Below are positions 23,243 through 35,906 of a stretch of 64,000 bases of DNA, one piece after another. Position numbers and translations under genes: made by a program. Within the stretch, counting starts at the first letter, position 1. The number at the start of each line of letters is the position of its first letter. The stretch comes from Cercis canadensis (lineage: Eukaryota > Streptophyta > Magnoliopsida > Fabales > Fabaceae), in assembly GCA_003255065.1 (NCBI GenBank), contig QAOA01006583.1, forward strand, positions 216,036 through 280,035, given 5' to 3'. The notes under the pieces are model-generated. The model was not told where the DNA came from and made no database searches. It was given only the letters and a program-made list of their open reading frames with translations.

Positions 23243-25217
23243 GAAATATTATCTTAAGCCCATGTGAAACAATTTGAGCGTAGATAATGTTCACAACTGC
23301 ACATTAAGTTATTCAATTAACAAACAGAAAGCCACTCAGTAAAGATTATTGTCGTCAGGTTTGTAAGTAGAAGCATGATTGCACTAATGTACCAGACAAG
23401 AAAAGCAAGAAAGAAAAGAAACACTACACTAACAGCATCTAAGGAGGGACAACAAGGGGCCCAGTCAACCTCTTCTGAATAGACTTCATTCAATGTAATA
23501 GAATTATTCTTGTCAGATTTGTCCTCTTCTATATGGAAGAAGGGTGCACTTTGTTGGAATTTTTGTTAAATGTAATGATCAAACATAAGGCTTAAGTAGG
23601 CAACAAACTTAATGAAGCCTACACTTTCTTGCAAACCAATTGAACACTTTATATAGAGCTCTTGCTGCAACTTAACAATAAATTTCCACAAAACAAAGGC
23701 ATGTGACATGTGCTTGTTATCCTATCTATTGATTTTGATACCATTATTGTTTTGTTGTGAAGTTAAGAGCACACATGACACCATGTTGACGCATGATAGA
23801 AAAATATAAGTTGAAAAGGGATCATCTTGCCACAAACCAAAACTAATTTAAGGTAAAGGTGTAAATGAATTGAGCTATTTGCTAGTTACTTGGACTCAGC
23901 TTATATAATACAAGTCGAATTTGAGAATGTAAAGAAATGACCAGATCGAAAGAATTCCAACTTTTTTTTTTCTTTTTGTGTGACTCAAATTTTATACACT
24001 ACATAACATATTGTATAAGAATCATATCTCAAAGATTATTAGATGTTGAAGCAGACTAATGAGAACATTGCTCTAAACCCCAAGCTCACAAAAAGTAAGA
24101 TGACTTGATTCAACTCATTGTACTTTGATTAACTGTAAGTTGTGAGCCAAATTCAAAATAGTTTTTGTAATAGAACAGGCTTATAATGTGGACATACATA
24201 TTTATACATATCTATGAGAATTAGATTGGCAAGACTAAACTTAGATGGAAGAACCTTTGGGGGGTGGGGGAATTTGGATGAGAGAAATTACGCACCATTG
24301 AACCATTTTATGTGGAAGAACTATTAATTGGATGCAATGTCGCAAGAATCATCTTCATTTCCTCTCTTTACTAGCCAATATGCCAGAAACTTATTGATGA
24401 TACCGGAGTAAAAGCACTACCTCTACTACAGTAAAAGGACAATAATACCATTGCTTCAGGTATATCTATACTTTCTCCCTCTAAGTCTCATTAAGTCATT
24501 TTTCACTCATTCTCTCAACTCTTGCTCTCTCTTACTCCCTCTCTCAACCCGACCTATTTTCTCCCTCCATTATCGACCTGACTTGAGCATTGAATGAGGC
24601 ATTGGAGCCCAAGGTTTAGGCTCTAACCTCCCTTGACCGTACTCTTCTCTTGAAAGTTCACCAAACAACCGGTCCTCGACACTTACTAGCCAAAACTCCT
24701 ATAAAACTATTATCTATTTCATGGTTGTGGCGACAAGTTATAGTTATGAACCAAATTTCCTTTATGCCATTATCATCATTCACCAATGTGAAAAAACTTT
24801 TATGATTCTGAAACTTGAAGTGCAAAACCGGAAGAAAAATGAGTTTTTGACATGGCTAGAACCATATCATATCCAATCAACCAAATGGGAGCTATTTGGT
24901 AGTGGTATTTGTTTAAACATTTCATTGTCCATGTTAATCAACGATAATTAGTTAACCAAAGAGAGAGGAGAGGATCTTGTCGTTGTACCCTTGTTAAACA
25001 AGTTAGTGTTCAAAACAACAGAAACCTTTTAGTATCATTCTTGTTCAGTGTTCACTAGCCTTCTTCTGCAAGGAATACCAAACAATGAAACTAGCAAAAA
25101 ATACAATGATTTAGTTGCATATGTGGAATTAGCACAGGAGTAGATCACAAATCAACAGTATGTAGAGTAGACTATCATTTTAGTCCCTATAATGTGCATG
25201 ATTTATTAATTCACTTC
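23243..25217. other. Unassigned AT-rich region
   Basis: I read about 2 kb without a gene or transposon that I can name. A CT-rich tract (about 24470-24560) and one isolated 76-codon frame (24721-24951) are present, but neither has supporting features. Confidence 0.4.
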
Positions 25218-25515
25218 CTAATTGACGATGCTTGGGTTAAGGTGGATAAAGTTTTAGAGGTCGAGATTGGCCGGTTCTTAAGATCGGGTGAGGAGATGGG
25301 GTTTAGCCTGCACAATGATCACAAGTCAACTATGGGCCGGGTGGGGATACCCAAACTCCAAAGATCAAGTTAGATTAGGGCGAGCTAAAATGGAGTAATG
25401 AGTGAAAAGAGAATAAAATTCTTTATACCTGTTGGATGGGGGTATTTATAGGAGGAAAGATGCTTAGGGTTTAGGTGGTANAAAATGTGCATGATTTATT
25501 AATTCACTTCCTAAT
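25218..25515. repeat. Redundant partial LTR before a single N
   Basis: The sequence 25189-25480 repeats almost exactly after the N at 25481. It contains the flank, the CTAAT target site and the first ~258 bases of the left LTR. The complete 320-bp LTR lies at 25516-25835, so this partial copy is best explained as an unmerged assembly overlap. Confidence 0.8.
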
Positions 25516-25835
25516 TGACGATGCTTGGATTGAGGTGGATAAAGTTTTAGAGGTCGAGATTGGTCGGTTCTTAAGATCGGGTGAGGAGATGGGGTTTAGC
25601 CTGCACAATGATCACAAGTCAACTATGGGCCGGGTGGGGATACCCAGACTCCAAAGATCAAGTTAGATTAGGGCGAGCTAAAATGGAGTAATGAGTGAAA
25701 AGAGAATAAAATTCTTTATACCTGTTGGATGGGGGTATTTATAGGAGGAAAGATGCTTAGGGTTTGGGTGGTAAATTAGACATTTGGACCCAGATGGGCC
25801 AAGGCCATCATGGGCCTTAGTAAAGGATATAAACA
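25516..25835 (-). repeat. Left LTR (3' LTR of the minus-strand element)
   Basis: It starts TGACGATGC and ends ATATAAACA, so it has TG...CA ends. It is the same length as the right LTR. A TATTTATA box lies near 25736. Confidence 0.85.
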
Positions 25836-26125
25836 CTTGCCCCTCCCCCCTCCCCCTTAACAGCTCAGCTCAGAGGTTGGAGACGCTTCGAGCATGCGGT
25901 TAGGATTTATTTTCAAAATGGTGGGACACGTGTCAATTGGTGGGTTGAAACACGCGTCTCGTTATGATAGGGTACTCAGAGCGGTGCAATGATGGCATCG
26001 TTTATTTGTGCTTCTCGAGGTAGAAAAGGCTGAACTAACGTGACATTTTGGCTTCTTGAGCAGCGTGGCGGCTCGCGGTTAACCGTTGGATGAGCTTAAT
26101 CTAGATCATTGGATTTGTGATGCTC

Positions 26126-26142
26126 TTTTTATAAATAGGGGG
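26126..26142 (+). promoter_or_regulatory. TATA-like box for the antisense ORF
   Basis: TTTTTATAAATAGGGGG lies about 65 bases before the first Met of the forward-strand ORF region. Such TATAAATA sequences are typical plant core promoters. Its use here is inference. Confidence 0.45.
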
Positions 26143-26205
26143 TTCTGAAGTGCCATTTTGTTCTTTTGCCAGATTTTAAGATATCAGAACTGAGATTGGT
26201 TAAGA

Positions 26206-28334
26206 ATGTTTAGGACTGAGCTCGTAGCCTCGTTGTCTTGTTCATGTTCATTTGCTGCTTCGACTTGTCCTTCACTTTTTTTCTTCAGTAAGCCTTTCGA
26301 CCTTCCCCATTTAGGTTAGATTTGTTTCCTTTGTCGATTGGGGTCAACTTGGTTTGAGGTTTGTGAGGGTAAGACTAGATTGGTCTGAGTCTTAGATTGA
26401 TTTAACTTGTAGATGTTAACTGAGATGAGTACGGTCATCAAAGAAACTAGAACCTCAAGTGGTTCAAACCTTTCTGTGGAGTCTGGTGAAGTTCTCTGAT
26501 AGTTAGTTATACGGGTCCTTGGTGGATAAGTCCAAAAGTTAAGTCGGTTTCTTCTACCTTTAGCTCTACGGATATGAAATGCTTGAAATTGTCTTTTAAA
26601 AACATTGACTAAGACCATTACTCATTCGACTTGAGAGCTTGTCCTTGGGGTGCCCTTGTGTGTGAAGCCTTCGAGGATAATTCTTTTTTTACATTTAACT
26701 ACTATTACATAGACAAGGCCGGGGTTGAGCTCCCTCTTACTGATTTTGAGATGTTTTTCTTCCAAGTTATTAACGCAGCTCCAACTCAATTGCACAGTAA
26801 TGGGTGATGGTTTCTCAAGGGATATCAAGCTCTGTGTGACTTACTAGGAGTACAAACACGGGTAGATGTGTTTTTTTATTTATTTTCTCTAAAGATTGTA
26901 AATGATGAGAGTCAGGGATTTATGAATGTGGCTGGCCGACCTAGACTATGTTTAATGAAGCTTGTGGAGGAGTCAACCAAGGGCTAGAAGCACCAATTCT
27001 TTTGTGTCACATTACCAACTTGGGATGGTCAGGTAAGGCCAGACAAGGCTTTTTTCCCCAATGAACAAGGGTGACCAAGGTTCCCTCTACGGTGGTGTCA
27101 ACACGTCCACAAGGTCAAAGCTTGTTCTTTAAGGAAGTATAATGTTGAAGCTCGTCGTATCATAGGGTTGATCTCCCAATTAACATATGAAAAGTCTAGT
27201 CTAGTCAAGCTGAAAACTAAAAATCTCATTGGTCGGTATTTACTATCTTTACTCTTATGAATTTTAGGGTGTTTTCTAACCAATTTTGTTATTTTGCAGA
27301 CAAGAAGAACTCTGTTTTCGAGACTGTGAGATTAGCCAATCTTGCTAAGATCCAAAATGCCCAGAGCACTGAAGCTCAGGTGCCTAAGCCAGTGGAACCT
27401 GTGATGACTATGAGGCCAAAAAAGGTCAAAGTTGTCATAAAGACAACTTGGAACAAAGGGAAGGAAAAAATGGGCCCCAAGTGGTAGAAGACGACCACGA
27501 GGGTGATAGATCTTAGCTCAAATGAGGTTCCTAGAAAGGCTCCAGGATCGAGCGGAATGTCTGATGGTCCGTCTAGCTCAAATGCAAGGTCTCTTTGGAC
27601 CTTTATAGCTTTAATGAGAAAGGAGTTAAATCATCCTACCGCTTCGTTATGGAATATGCAATTTTCTAGAAGCAAGTTGGTAGCAATGATGGTCCCTCCT
27701 TCAGATCGGGCCAGACTTCAAAATGCACTTACTCGTCTCTTGACTAAGTACCTGATGGCAAACAACGCTCGGAGCTTATGTATCTCTCAGGGAGTTAAAA
27801 CACAAAGTGGAGAGATTGGAGGGGACTACTAAGAAGCTTTAAGATAATGAGAAGCTAGCCTAGATAAAAGCTGAGAACTTTCGTCAAGAAGCTGAATCTG
27901 CTAGGTTGGAGAGTGAAGAATTGAGGGTGCATGTGGAAAGGTTGGAGGCGGAGCTCATTAAGGATGGGGAAAATTCAAAATTGACATATGAGTTCACTCG
28001 TGCTGCTAAAGTTTGTGAGGGTAGGCTTCATGATTAGCTTGCTCATCTTTAAGAATGAGCTAGGCAAAGCAAAGAGAGGCTCTGAAGCCGGGTCAAGAAG
28101 AAAATTACAGACAATTATTTATCTGCCTTTCGCCAAGGATTCCATCTCGCCTACGACCAAGCTCGACTTCAGTTTCCCGAGCTCAAGGACGAGGGCTTCC
28201 ATTACTTCAAACAAGTGAATGATGTCCAACTCGTTAATGTTGATGAGGAAGAGGAAGATGATGACGTAACTTCCCTTCAGGCCAAAGATTCGGGTGAGGA
28301 TGTAAATTCGACCTCTGATGATGATGAAGTTTAA
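26206..28334 (+). pseudogene. Antisense ORF region of the gypsy element (plant transposon-type protein)
   Basis: This coding remnant runs opposite to integrase, within the same LTR pair. Readable parts, in order: GVELPLTDFEMFFFQVINAA followed by a helix-rich block (LLGVQTRVDVFFYLFSLK), WDGQVRPDKAFF, a basic linker (about 27400-27480), and a C-terminal coiled coil with heptads (ENFRQEAESARLESEELRVH) and an acidic tail (DEEEEDDD) to the stop at 28332. Several stops and frame changes interrupt it, and at least one intron is likely (acceptor TTTTGCAG near 27298). The N-terminal block resembles the 'putative plant transposon / gypsy-type' proteins (Pfam PF04195-like, from memory). Tat/Grande-lineage elements are known to carry antisense ORFs downstream of pol. 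Function unknown. Confidence 0.6.
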
Positions 28335-28939
28335 GAGATTGAGAAAGTTGAAGGCCAAGGGTAGTTTTGTTGTTAAGTTGTGATTAGCCTAGTTGTACTT
28401 TGATTTGTAATTTTGAACTTATGTTTAAAGCACAAGGTTTTTCATTTCTATCTTAAGTTCAGTATTTTGTTATGCCAGTTTTATATTTTACTTAAAGTAT
28501 AAGTGTTCCAAAGGCACTAGTTTTTGTCAATACTTTGTATTTCTTGCACGAGTTCGATAAACTAAAATAAATAAACTATACATGAATCAACGATTCAGGT
28601 CAGTTAAACAAGATAACTGTCGAGGTAGCTACTTTAGCTTGGTTAATCGAGAATGGCAAGATATAGATGAAGATTGTGTTTGATTAAGTAGACCGTGCGA
28701 GTTTAAGATTGGTTCGTGATTTATTCATTTTGTTGGAGATTTATCCATTTTTTCTTTGTATGGGATTACGATGAGGGTATGAATCTCGACCTTGGTTGTG
28801 TTTGATTTGTAATGAGATCGGATTTAGATCGATGCAAATTTTTAGTTTGGGCAACTATGATTGATTATATTAAAAACATTGGCTCTTGTTTTGGCTTAGT
28901 ATTTGTTGGCTTGAAGGACATTAGTCCTTGAGGGCATTG

Positions 28940-30480
28940 GCCCTTATTTGAGCTCAGTATGTACCAGCTTGAAATTGGTCCTTGAGGGTATTGGCCCTTG
29001 TTGGAAATTGATCTTTAGTTCGGAGATAAGAGAAAGTGTTTTATTTAAACTTGTAGATTCTCAGAATTGTTACATTCCAAGTTTTGGGGACTTAGTTCCC
29101 TTTCATGGTTACAAGTTTATAAGCTCCATTTCCTAATACTTCTTGAACTCGGTATGGCTCTTCCTAGTTTGGTGCGAGTTTTTCTTCATTCAAGTATTTT
29201 CTGGTGACATTTACTTTTCTAAGGACTAGATCAACTTGTTGAAACTTCCTGTGTTTGACTTTGGTATTGTAGTACCTGGCGATCCATTGTTTATATGTCA
29301 GTATTCTGAGCCGTACTTTTTTCCTTTCTTCTTCTAACAAATCTAAATTTATTTGCATCTTGACTTGATTCTGCTTAGCTACAAAGTGCTCTATTTTCTG
29401 GCTCGGTTCACCAACTTCAACTGGTACCATAGCTTCAACCCTGTATGTGAGTTTGTAAGTTGATTCTCGGGTGGAGATTTGAGGGGTGGTTCTGTAGGAC
29501 CATAGTACTCATGAAAGTTTTTCAATCCATCTACCATTGGTGTAGTCTAACATCTTTTTTATTCATTCTATTATTATTCGATTTGCTGTTTCCACTTGGT
29601 CATTCGCTTAGGGGTGCTCAACCAATGTAAAGTTCAAGCAGGTGTGAAGGTCGGCACAAAATTTTTGGAACCCGAAGTCTGCTAACTAGTTTTTATTATC
29701 TGTTGTTATTGTGTGTGGAATCCCGAACCTGCAAACAATGAAAGTTTGGACCATTTTTTTAGCATTTTTTGTTGTAATGCTGACCAGAGGTTTGGCTTCA
29801 ATCCACTTAAAAAAAGTAGTCAATTGCAACAATCAATAATTTCTTTTTCCCGGCTGCCATTGGAAAGGGACCTAGGAGGTTTAGTCCTTATTTGTAGAAT
29901 GGTCATGGCTCGAACGTCATGTGGAGGCCGAAAGGATAGGCCAAGTCAATATGGGCAAATTTCTGACATTTGTCGTATTTTTTCACGATGTTTGCGGATT
30001 CTGCCCTAAAAGTCGGCCAATAGTAACTAGTTCAGAGGGTCTTAGCGACAAGTGATTGAGCTCCGATGTGATGACCGCATATGTTTTCATGAATCTCTCG
30101 AAGGATATATTGGGATTAGTCTGGTGGTAGGCACTTCAGAAGTGGAATATAGTAACCTTGTTTGTAGTGTACTTCTTCTTCTAAGTAATAGTTGTTATAG
30201 GTACGTTGGAGCTTCCAAGCTTATGCTTTGTCACTTAGTAGGACTCCGATTTTGAGGTAGTACTTTATCGGGGTGATTCAGGTCAGATGTTGGTTTTCTA
30301 TGTTGAGTATGTTTTCTGATTTTATGCTTGGTTTTAGGAGTGTTTCTTGTATTACTATTTAGTTATTTCCAAGTCTCTTTTTGTTGACGAGCTTGGAAAG
30401 AATGTCAACCTTGGAATTCTCATTTCTTGGAATATGTTGGATTTGGAAATGTGTGAGGTTAGAAGTGAGGATTGGTGTAG
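28940..30480 (-). pseudogene. Retrotransposon RNase H end and integrase, degenerate
   Basis: The minus strand encodes, in order, the RNase H/integrase linker (FQIQHIPRNENSKVDILSKL), the integrase core with motifs such as AIDYFFKWIEAKPL, RFGIPHTITTDN and SYRTTPQISTRES, and the post-core region (VEVGEPSQKIEHF; ARYYNTKVKHRKFQQVDLVL). These are diagnostic of plant Ty3/gypsy integrases. Numerous stop codons break the frame, so no product is expected. The first half of pol is missing: the RNase H end lies only about 150 bases from the PBS. Confidence 0.85.
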
Positions 30481-30611
30481 GGTTGCTTTCTTGGATGGGA
30501 AATGTGTTTACAAGTATAAATTGGTTGGTTTTATCCATTGTGCTCAACTTAGAATCATTTAAAGAAATTTGTTTTTGGGAAAAGAACAAGTTTCCCACAG
30601 ATGACACCAAA

Positions 30612-30931
30612 TGACGACGTCTGGGTTAAGGTGGATAAAGTTCTGGAGGTCAAGATCGATTGATTCTTAAGATCGAGTGAGGAGCTAGGGTTTAGCTTGC
30701 ACAATGATCACAAGTGAACTATGGGCCGTGTAGGGATACCCAGACTCTGAAGATCAAGTTAGATCGAGGCGAGATAAAATGGAGTAATGAGTGAAAAGAG
30801 AAGAAAAGTCCTTATACCTATTGGAGAGGGGTATTTATAAGAGGAAAGATGCTTAGGGTTTGGGTGGTAAATTAAGCATTTAGGCCCAGATGGGCCAAGG
30901 CCATCATGGGCCTTAGTAAAGGATATCAACA
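30612..30931 (-). repeat. Right LTR (5' LTR of the minus-strand element)
   Basis: It has TG...CA ends, 320 bp, and CTAAT directly outside. TATTTATA on the plus strand at about 30833 gives TATAAATA in the element's reading direction. Confidence 0.85.
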
Positions 30932-30936
30932 CTAAT

Positions 30937-31653
30937 CTTTAATTAAACTCTCTCAATTGAATCTTTGAATGATTAAATTATTTCAATGCAATACTTTTAT
31001 TAGCCTGATTATCACGCCATTCATGGTATTCCGTGGCACGACCAAACAAAATACCCATGTGAAACATTTTCTAGGTAAGTGGATACCAACAGCTCCAAAA
31101 TCCAGTCAAAATAAAGGAAATAAAATTTGAGAAAAGTGGCCTGATTTTCATGCAGCTATTGACCACAATCAAAAAAATGTTGCACATGGGTATTCTGTTA
31201 GGCTGTGGATGCAAGGCTCATAAGTGGCTCTATAATTGGGCTAATGAAGGTTGTCAGTTGAAATATTTTGAACATTCAAGAATTCAATTGAGAAAATTTA
31301 AAGCTTAGGGAATAAATTGAGAAATAAGCATTTTCAGGGGTAAAAATAATCGTTTTATCTAAAAAGAAAGAACCACACCATGCAGACACATTGACATACA
31401 GAGACTTGATAAAACTTCCAGCAGAACAGGCAGATAGATGCCATTATTTTTTCTTCAATGGTTTCTTCCATTCTGTGTAAAATTGTAAACATGATCTAAT
31501 ATAATTCACATAAAATATGAATATGATATAATACACCCATCAAACAGACTGTTAGGAACAAATGCATACTCATAATAACATTCTTTTTTTCTTTTCCTTG
31601 AAAACAATCTGAATATTCTTTTTTTTCCAACAAGAGATAGAAAGAAGTTATCA
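30937..31653. other. Intergenic, 3' flank of the hydrolase gene
   Basis: AT-rich sequence with no gene seen. The last part should be the 3' untranslated region of the gene ending at 31654. Confidence 0.4.
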
Positions 31654-34600
31654 TTAAGAGGAAGAAGTATGTTTTGAAATGTGCTCATCAAGCCAGGAAA
31701 CGATGTCAGTGAAAACTTGAATTATTATCTCATCAGGCTCACCCTCAAGAAGAGAATGGTAAGCATCCTTATAAAGCTTAAGCTTCTTGTCTGAACTTCT
31801 TGCTTTCTCATACAAGGCCTTGCTGACAGAAGGATCTGTTACAGTATCAGCCTCCCCATGAAGGATTAACAATGGAAGAGAGACCTGTAAACACACATTT
31901 TTATAGTTCTCATAAGCCCATACTCGGATAAAAAAGTGAGATTTTCAGTCTTAAACAAGAATTCTAAAAATGTAAGGTCAATCCAAAAAGCCCAATACTT
32001 CTGAAGCAATAAACTTGTAATTCAACTTCTAGACTACAAGATCTACTATCAAGTACATGGAATGACAAAAGTCCTAAGCAAGTTAACCTTTTTATCGGTA
32101 CCTTTGCAACTAAGGGCATCTTATAACAAGACTTACATTTAAGCATACAGCAGCATAACATGCAAGCATATTCACTATCCTCTTTCCTGTGAAATTGGGT
32201 CAATTTGAGCATATGGTAATTGAGAGAGGAAGATTCTATAGAAGTCCTATTTATGTAGGTGGAGCAAACGGAAGATACAGCGAACTTGATATGTAGTAGA
32301 GAAATTGAGAAATACCCCGGCCCCCAATGTTTGAGATCCAAAATTAACAGGAAAAGAAACAGTTAACAGAGTTTACATGAGAGTGAACCCAAAACATAAT
32401 TTCCTGAAGACCCCACAGTCCACCAAGGTCTTGCTTTATGCAGTCCAAAGTGAAACTTCTAGATATTCTACCCTTGCAGCATTTAGTGTCAACAATCTGC
32501 CATATATTTACCTTATGAGATAACTTCTAACAAAAACCATAAAGCCTGAATAAAATGGAAACAGAAATCATAAGATTCCATATTATTATTAGTAAGAACC
32601 CCCCTAGATCAGACACGGTTCTGCAATCTCTTTATCAAGGGGCCAAACTTGTGCCTCTTAATTTAGAGGACAAGCATGAAAAGTCTCCGAAAATGGTCTA
32701 GGACACCTAAGAGAGAGTTTTCCTATAGAAGTGGAGTTTATACAGGCATTTAATAAAATAGACAAGTCAGAGGATCAGCCCACCTCTTCCAATCGCCGTT
32801 CTATTTCTTGAGTAGTATGAAGCATTTCTACAGCAGTCTGTAAGCGAGGCCTATCCTTGTAAGCAACAACATTATAGGCTGTCTGTACAGAGACATGAGA
32901 AAACTGTCAAGTACTTATTGACATACATATTAATGAATAAGTAAAGTCACGAAACTGAATGAAACGAATTGAATGACAAAAATGAAGTTGGATGAGTTGA
33001 TTAGCTTAATCTCTATATGATATTTAAATTAGCAGACCAAAGATAAAATTTTGTTTAAGTACATAGTACAAAACCTGTTCTCTCTTCTTCAACTCTCTGA
33101 ATGCTGCCTCAGCTAAATCCTTTTGTGGAACTAACTTCTTCTTTGGAAAAAGATTAGCTACACCAATCAGGATCTGAGTGACTAACCATGGAGGAACCAT
33201 GTCATCTGCAATCTACACAGTGCTTCTGGTCAAAAGGAGATTCAAGAAACCCATCAGAGCACCTAAGTTAATCTTGAGTATTAGGAAATATACTTTACAC
33301 ATCGGTGCAACAAGAACTGCACCATCCCATGCCTTAGGTTGTTTCAGATGCATCTTTAGAGCAACAGCTCCACCCAGAGACTGTCCAAAGAGGAAGCTTG
33401 GAAGAGAATTGAACTCTGGGTTTGCTGCCATAAAACAAACCAAAACTTTTTGCATGAATACAGCAGTGATTAAATTTGCTTGGTCTTAAGATGTTTGCAA
33501 TGTTCAAGCCACAGTTCCAATTCCCAGACAAAGAAGCTTTAGAAACAAAGAAATTAGTGTGAAACATCAATCTTCGAACTCAATACTCATAATGGCATTT
33601 GTGAAAAGACAGCTCAAATATTTTATTTAACAGAAGCACAATTCAAAAAAATTTCCAATGGTTATGAAAAGAATCCATTAAGAATTCCAAGCAGTTCTAT
33701 TTGCAAGACTTCTTATCAATGGATCTACTTTAGAAACTGCCTAAACTGGGACTAACAAAAGCTTCTACCAATCAAGGACAATGAGATTAAAAAGCTTCAG
33801 CTTGATGAAATTCTTAACATAAAGCTCAAAAAGTTCCCCTGTTAGTGTCTCAAGTCCTTGCAATAACAGCAATGCCAGCATTCAAGCAGCATCCAAAATA
33901 GGTTCAATGAGGGACTAAGATCCACATGAATACTAAATTGCAAAGGTTATAGTTGAAGTTGCCAGACATTATAAAACAACTGTTTAGCCACCTAAGAACA
34001 TGGGTGGAACTACATTCCTCAACTCCTCCTCTCCCGGGGGACCCCGTGCACCCTGCTGCATCCAACAAAGGTGTAACTTCAAACATTCCTCTAATTTCTA
34101 AGTGCCCCTCAAAAAATTTTCTCATAGTGCCCTCAATATTTTTATTTTGGCCCCTTTAATTTTCTAGTCCCGGTTTCCCACTGCTGAAGACCTGCAGTAT
34201 GACATAAATCATCAGTTCACTTCTCATTTTTATAATACTCTCCATGAAACTTTACATTATGAGGCGTCCCTTCATATATAACTAATTTCAGAAGGAAAAC
34301 TGCGGAAGAGTTATAACAAACAGACAAAGAAATTCATCAGCACTAGATCCCTTAACTCTATGTCTACTGCATGCAGAACACCAGGACAAAATGTCACTGT
34401 CCATGCCAGAGAAGATCTCGTTCCCCTTCCAGTGAAGAAGCTTAATGCTAACTCAACAGATTTGTTAATATTTGAGCTTCATGATAAGGCTAACTGATAA
34501 TATCAAGACAAGTAAGGTGGATGGCAAGTTTAAGTACCTTTGACTTTGGAGTAATGCTCAATTACATCATCAACAAGCCTGTCAAAACTGGGAATATAGC

Positions 34601-35906
34601 AATGGAGACCTTGTGAGAGACCAAATCCTGGATAATCCATAGCAAAAACTCCATATCCAGATGATGCCAGCTTTCTAGCTAATCCTGCAAATCATTTCAT
34701 GATATAATTAAGTTTGTAACCCACAATTTAACTGAATCTAGTCACTTCTAGCTACCAGCTCTTAATACCAGCTACATGCCTTCAAAGAAAAAAGTGCAAG
34801 TGTCTCCATAACCATGACAGTAAAACACCGCTGCTTTGGGCCTAGATGTCCCCGGAAGCCAACTTTTAGTGAATATCTCTAAACCCCTCGAGTTCACCTC
34901 ATATGACTGTTGCAAAGCACTCAGGTAATCATCACACACATCAGGATGAAAGAAATATATCAAGTAGCAAAACAAGTCAATGTCAAGGTGGCAATGATGA
35001 AGATTCGCAGCACTAAGCTAAGCTCCATCTGGAATGCTAATACCTTAGTAGAAACATGACTTAAATTTTATCAAAACTGTTTCAGTCCAGAGTTCTTACC
35101 TCATTCATTTTCAGTCCGTCACATGGAGTCTGCACACAGTGAAGCATAAAGGAACTAACATCAACACTTAAAGAAAGTAAAACTTACAAATGGAAGTGTA
35201 AAATGACCACTTCACAAAAGTAACAATACCAAAAGCTAGGATGAGGAAACTGTCAAGAAAATTGACTGATTTTGCACATAATTTTGTTTATATGGAGCAG
35301 AGAGAGTAAGCAGGACATCAGACTCAAGTAGATGAGGAAAAGAAATAAAACCCCAGTAAGTTCAAGACGAAATAAGCACCTAAGCAATTTACTCAATTGT
35401 GTTTGTTGCCAAAGTTTCCTATAGATTATTGAGCAGTTATATGGCATTTTGAGAAATGGAGGTCTCTCACTCTCCCTATCTATATATATGTCAATCGTCA
35501 TTGAGGACCACTGCGGCCTAATGACTTGCAATCTCAAGGTCAATCTCCTACCAAACCCAATAAGGTTTCAACTAACATATACTATACCAATTAATATCCT
35601 GAGAACAGAAACATATATAAGACAAACTCTACTAGAAAGTAAGCTCCATATTACCAGTAACAAATAGAATCAATATTAAATCAAATAAATTAAAAGAAAA
35701 ATAAAATTAAGTGAAATAATTCATCAATTCCGCAAACAGGAACAAATAAAAAACAAATCATTCCAAAACCATACCTTAAACAGTATATGGTCAATTCCAA
35801 GCTGAATATCCTTGAAGGCCTCACGAGCGCGCCTTCTGGCTGGAGCTTCATCCATTTTGGCATCCAAAATCTTCTGCAATTCATCGTCAACTCCTGCTAA
35901 TCTCAT
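31654..35906 (-). CDS. MAGL / caffeoylshikimate esterase-like alpha/beta hydrolase
   Basis: Eight exons join in frame into 344 residues: 35775-35906, 35100-35129, 34780-34906, 34538-34684, 33294-33424, 33075-33212, 32784-32882, 31654-31884. The family (plant monoacylglycerol lipase-like, including caffeoylshikimate esterase) hydrolyses acyl or phenolic esters, probably in the cytosol or at membranes. The oxyanion motif HGYGD is at residues 85-89, the nucleophile elbow GQSLGG has Ser161, HGEADTVTD gives the acid Asp281, and DAYHSLLEGEPDE gives His311, so the triad is complete. A ~55-residue N-terminal extension (VDDELQKILDAKMDEAPARR) precedes the core and has no obvious signal sequence. GQSLGG and DYPGFGLS place it nearer the MAGL-like branch than the CSE type, so the substrate is open. 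Intron 3 starts with GC instead of GT. A GA-repeat lies upstream. Confidence 0.88.
34685..34779 (-). other. GC-AG intron in the hydrolase gene
   Basis: The only in-frame junction between exon 3 (ending FFEG) and exon 4 (starting LARKLASSG) uses the donor AAG/GCATGT and the acceptor TTTGCAG. The nearby GT (GGCAT/GTAGC) would shift the frame. GC-AG introns are a known minor class handled by the major spliceosome. Confidence 0.75.

Larger units (their letters stand above)
25516..30931 (-). mobile_element. Ty3/gypsy (Tat-type) LTR retrotransposon, internally deleted
   Basis: Two 320-bp LTRs (25516-25835 and 30612-30931) bound the element, flanked by the 5-bp duplication CTAAT (25511-25515, 30932-30936). 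It reads on the minus strand: primer-binding-site-like TGGTGTCATCTGTGGG directly inside the right LTR (30594-30609) and a polypurine tract, GGGGGAGGGGGGAGGGG on the minus strand, directly inside the left LTR (25839-25858). Each LTR has a TATA-like box in minus orientation. After the PBS the coding sequence enters at the end of RNase H and continues through integrase, so gag, protease and reverse transcriptase are gone. The LTRs differ at very roughly 30 sites by eye, so it is not a recent insertion. A separate ORF region lies antisense in the 3' part. Confidence 0.88.

Noticed and set aside
34773-34780. GT donor (GGCAT/GTAGC) for intron 3 of the hydrolase
   Set aside because: It shifts the frame and destroys the conserved FFEG-LARKL junction. 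The GC donor three bases upstream preserves it.
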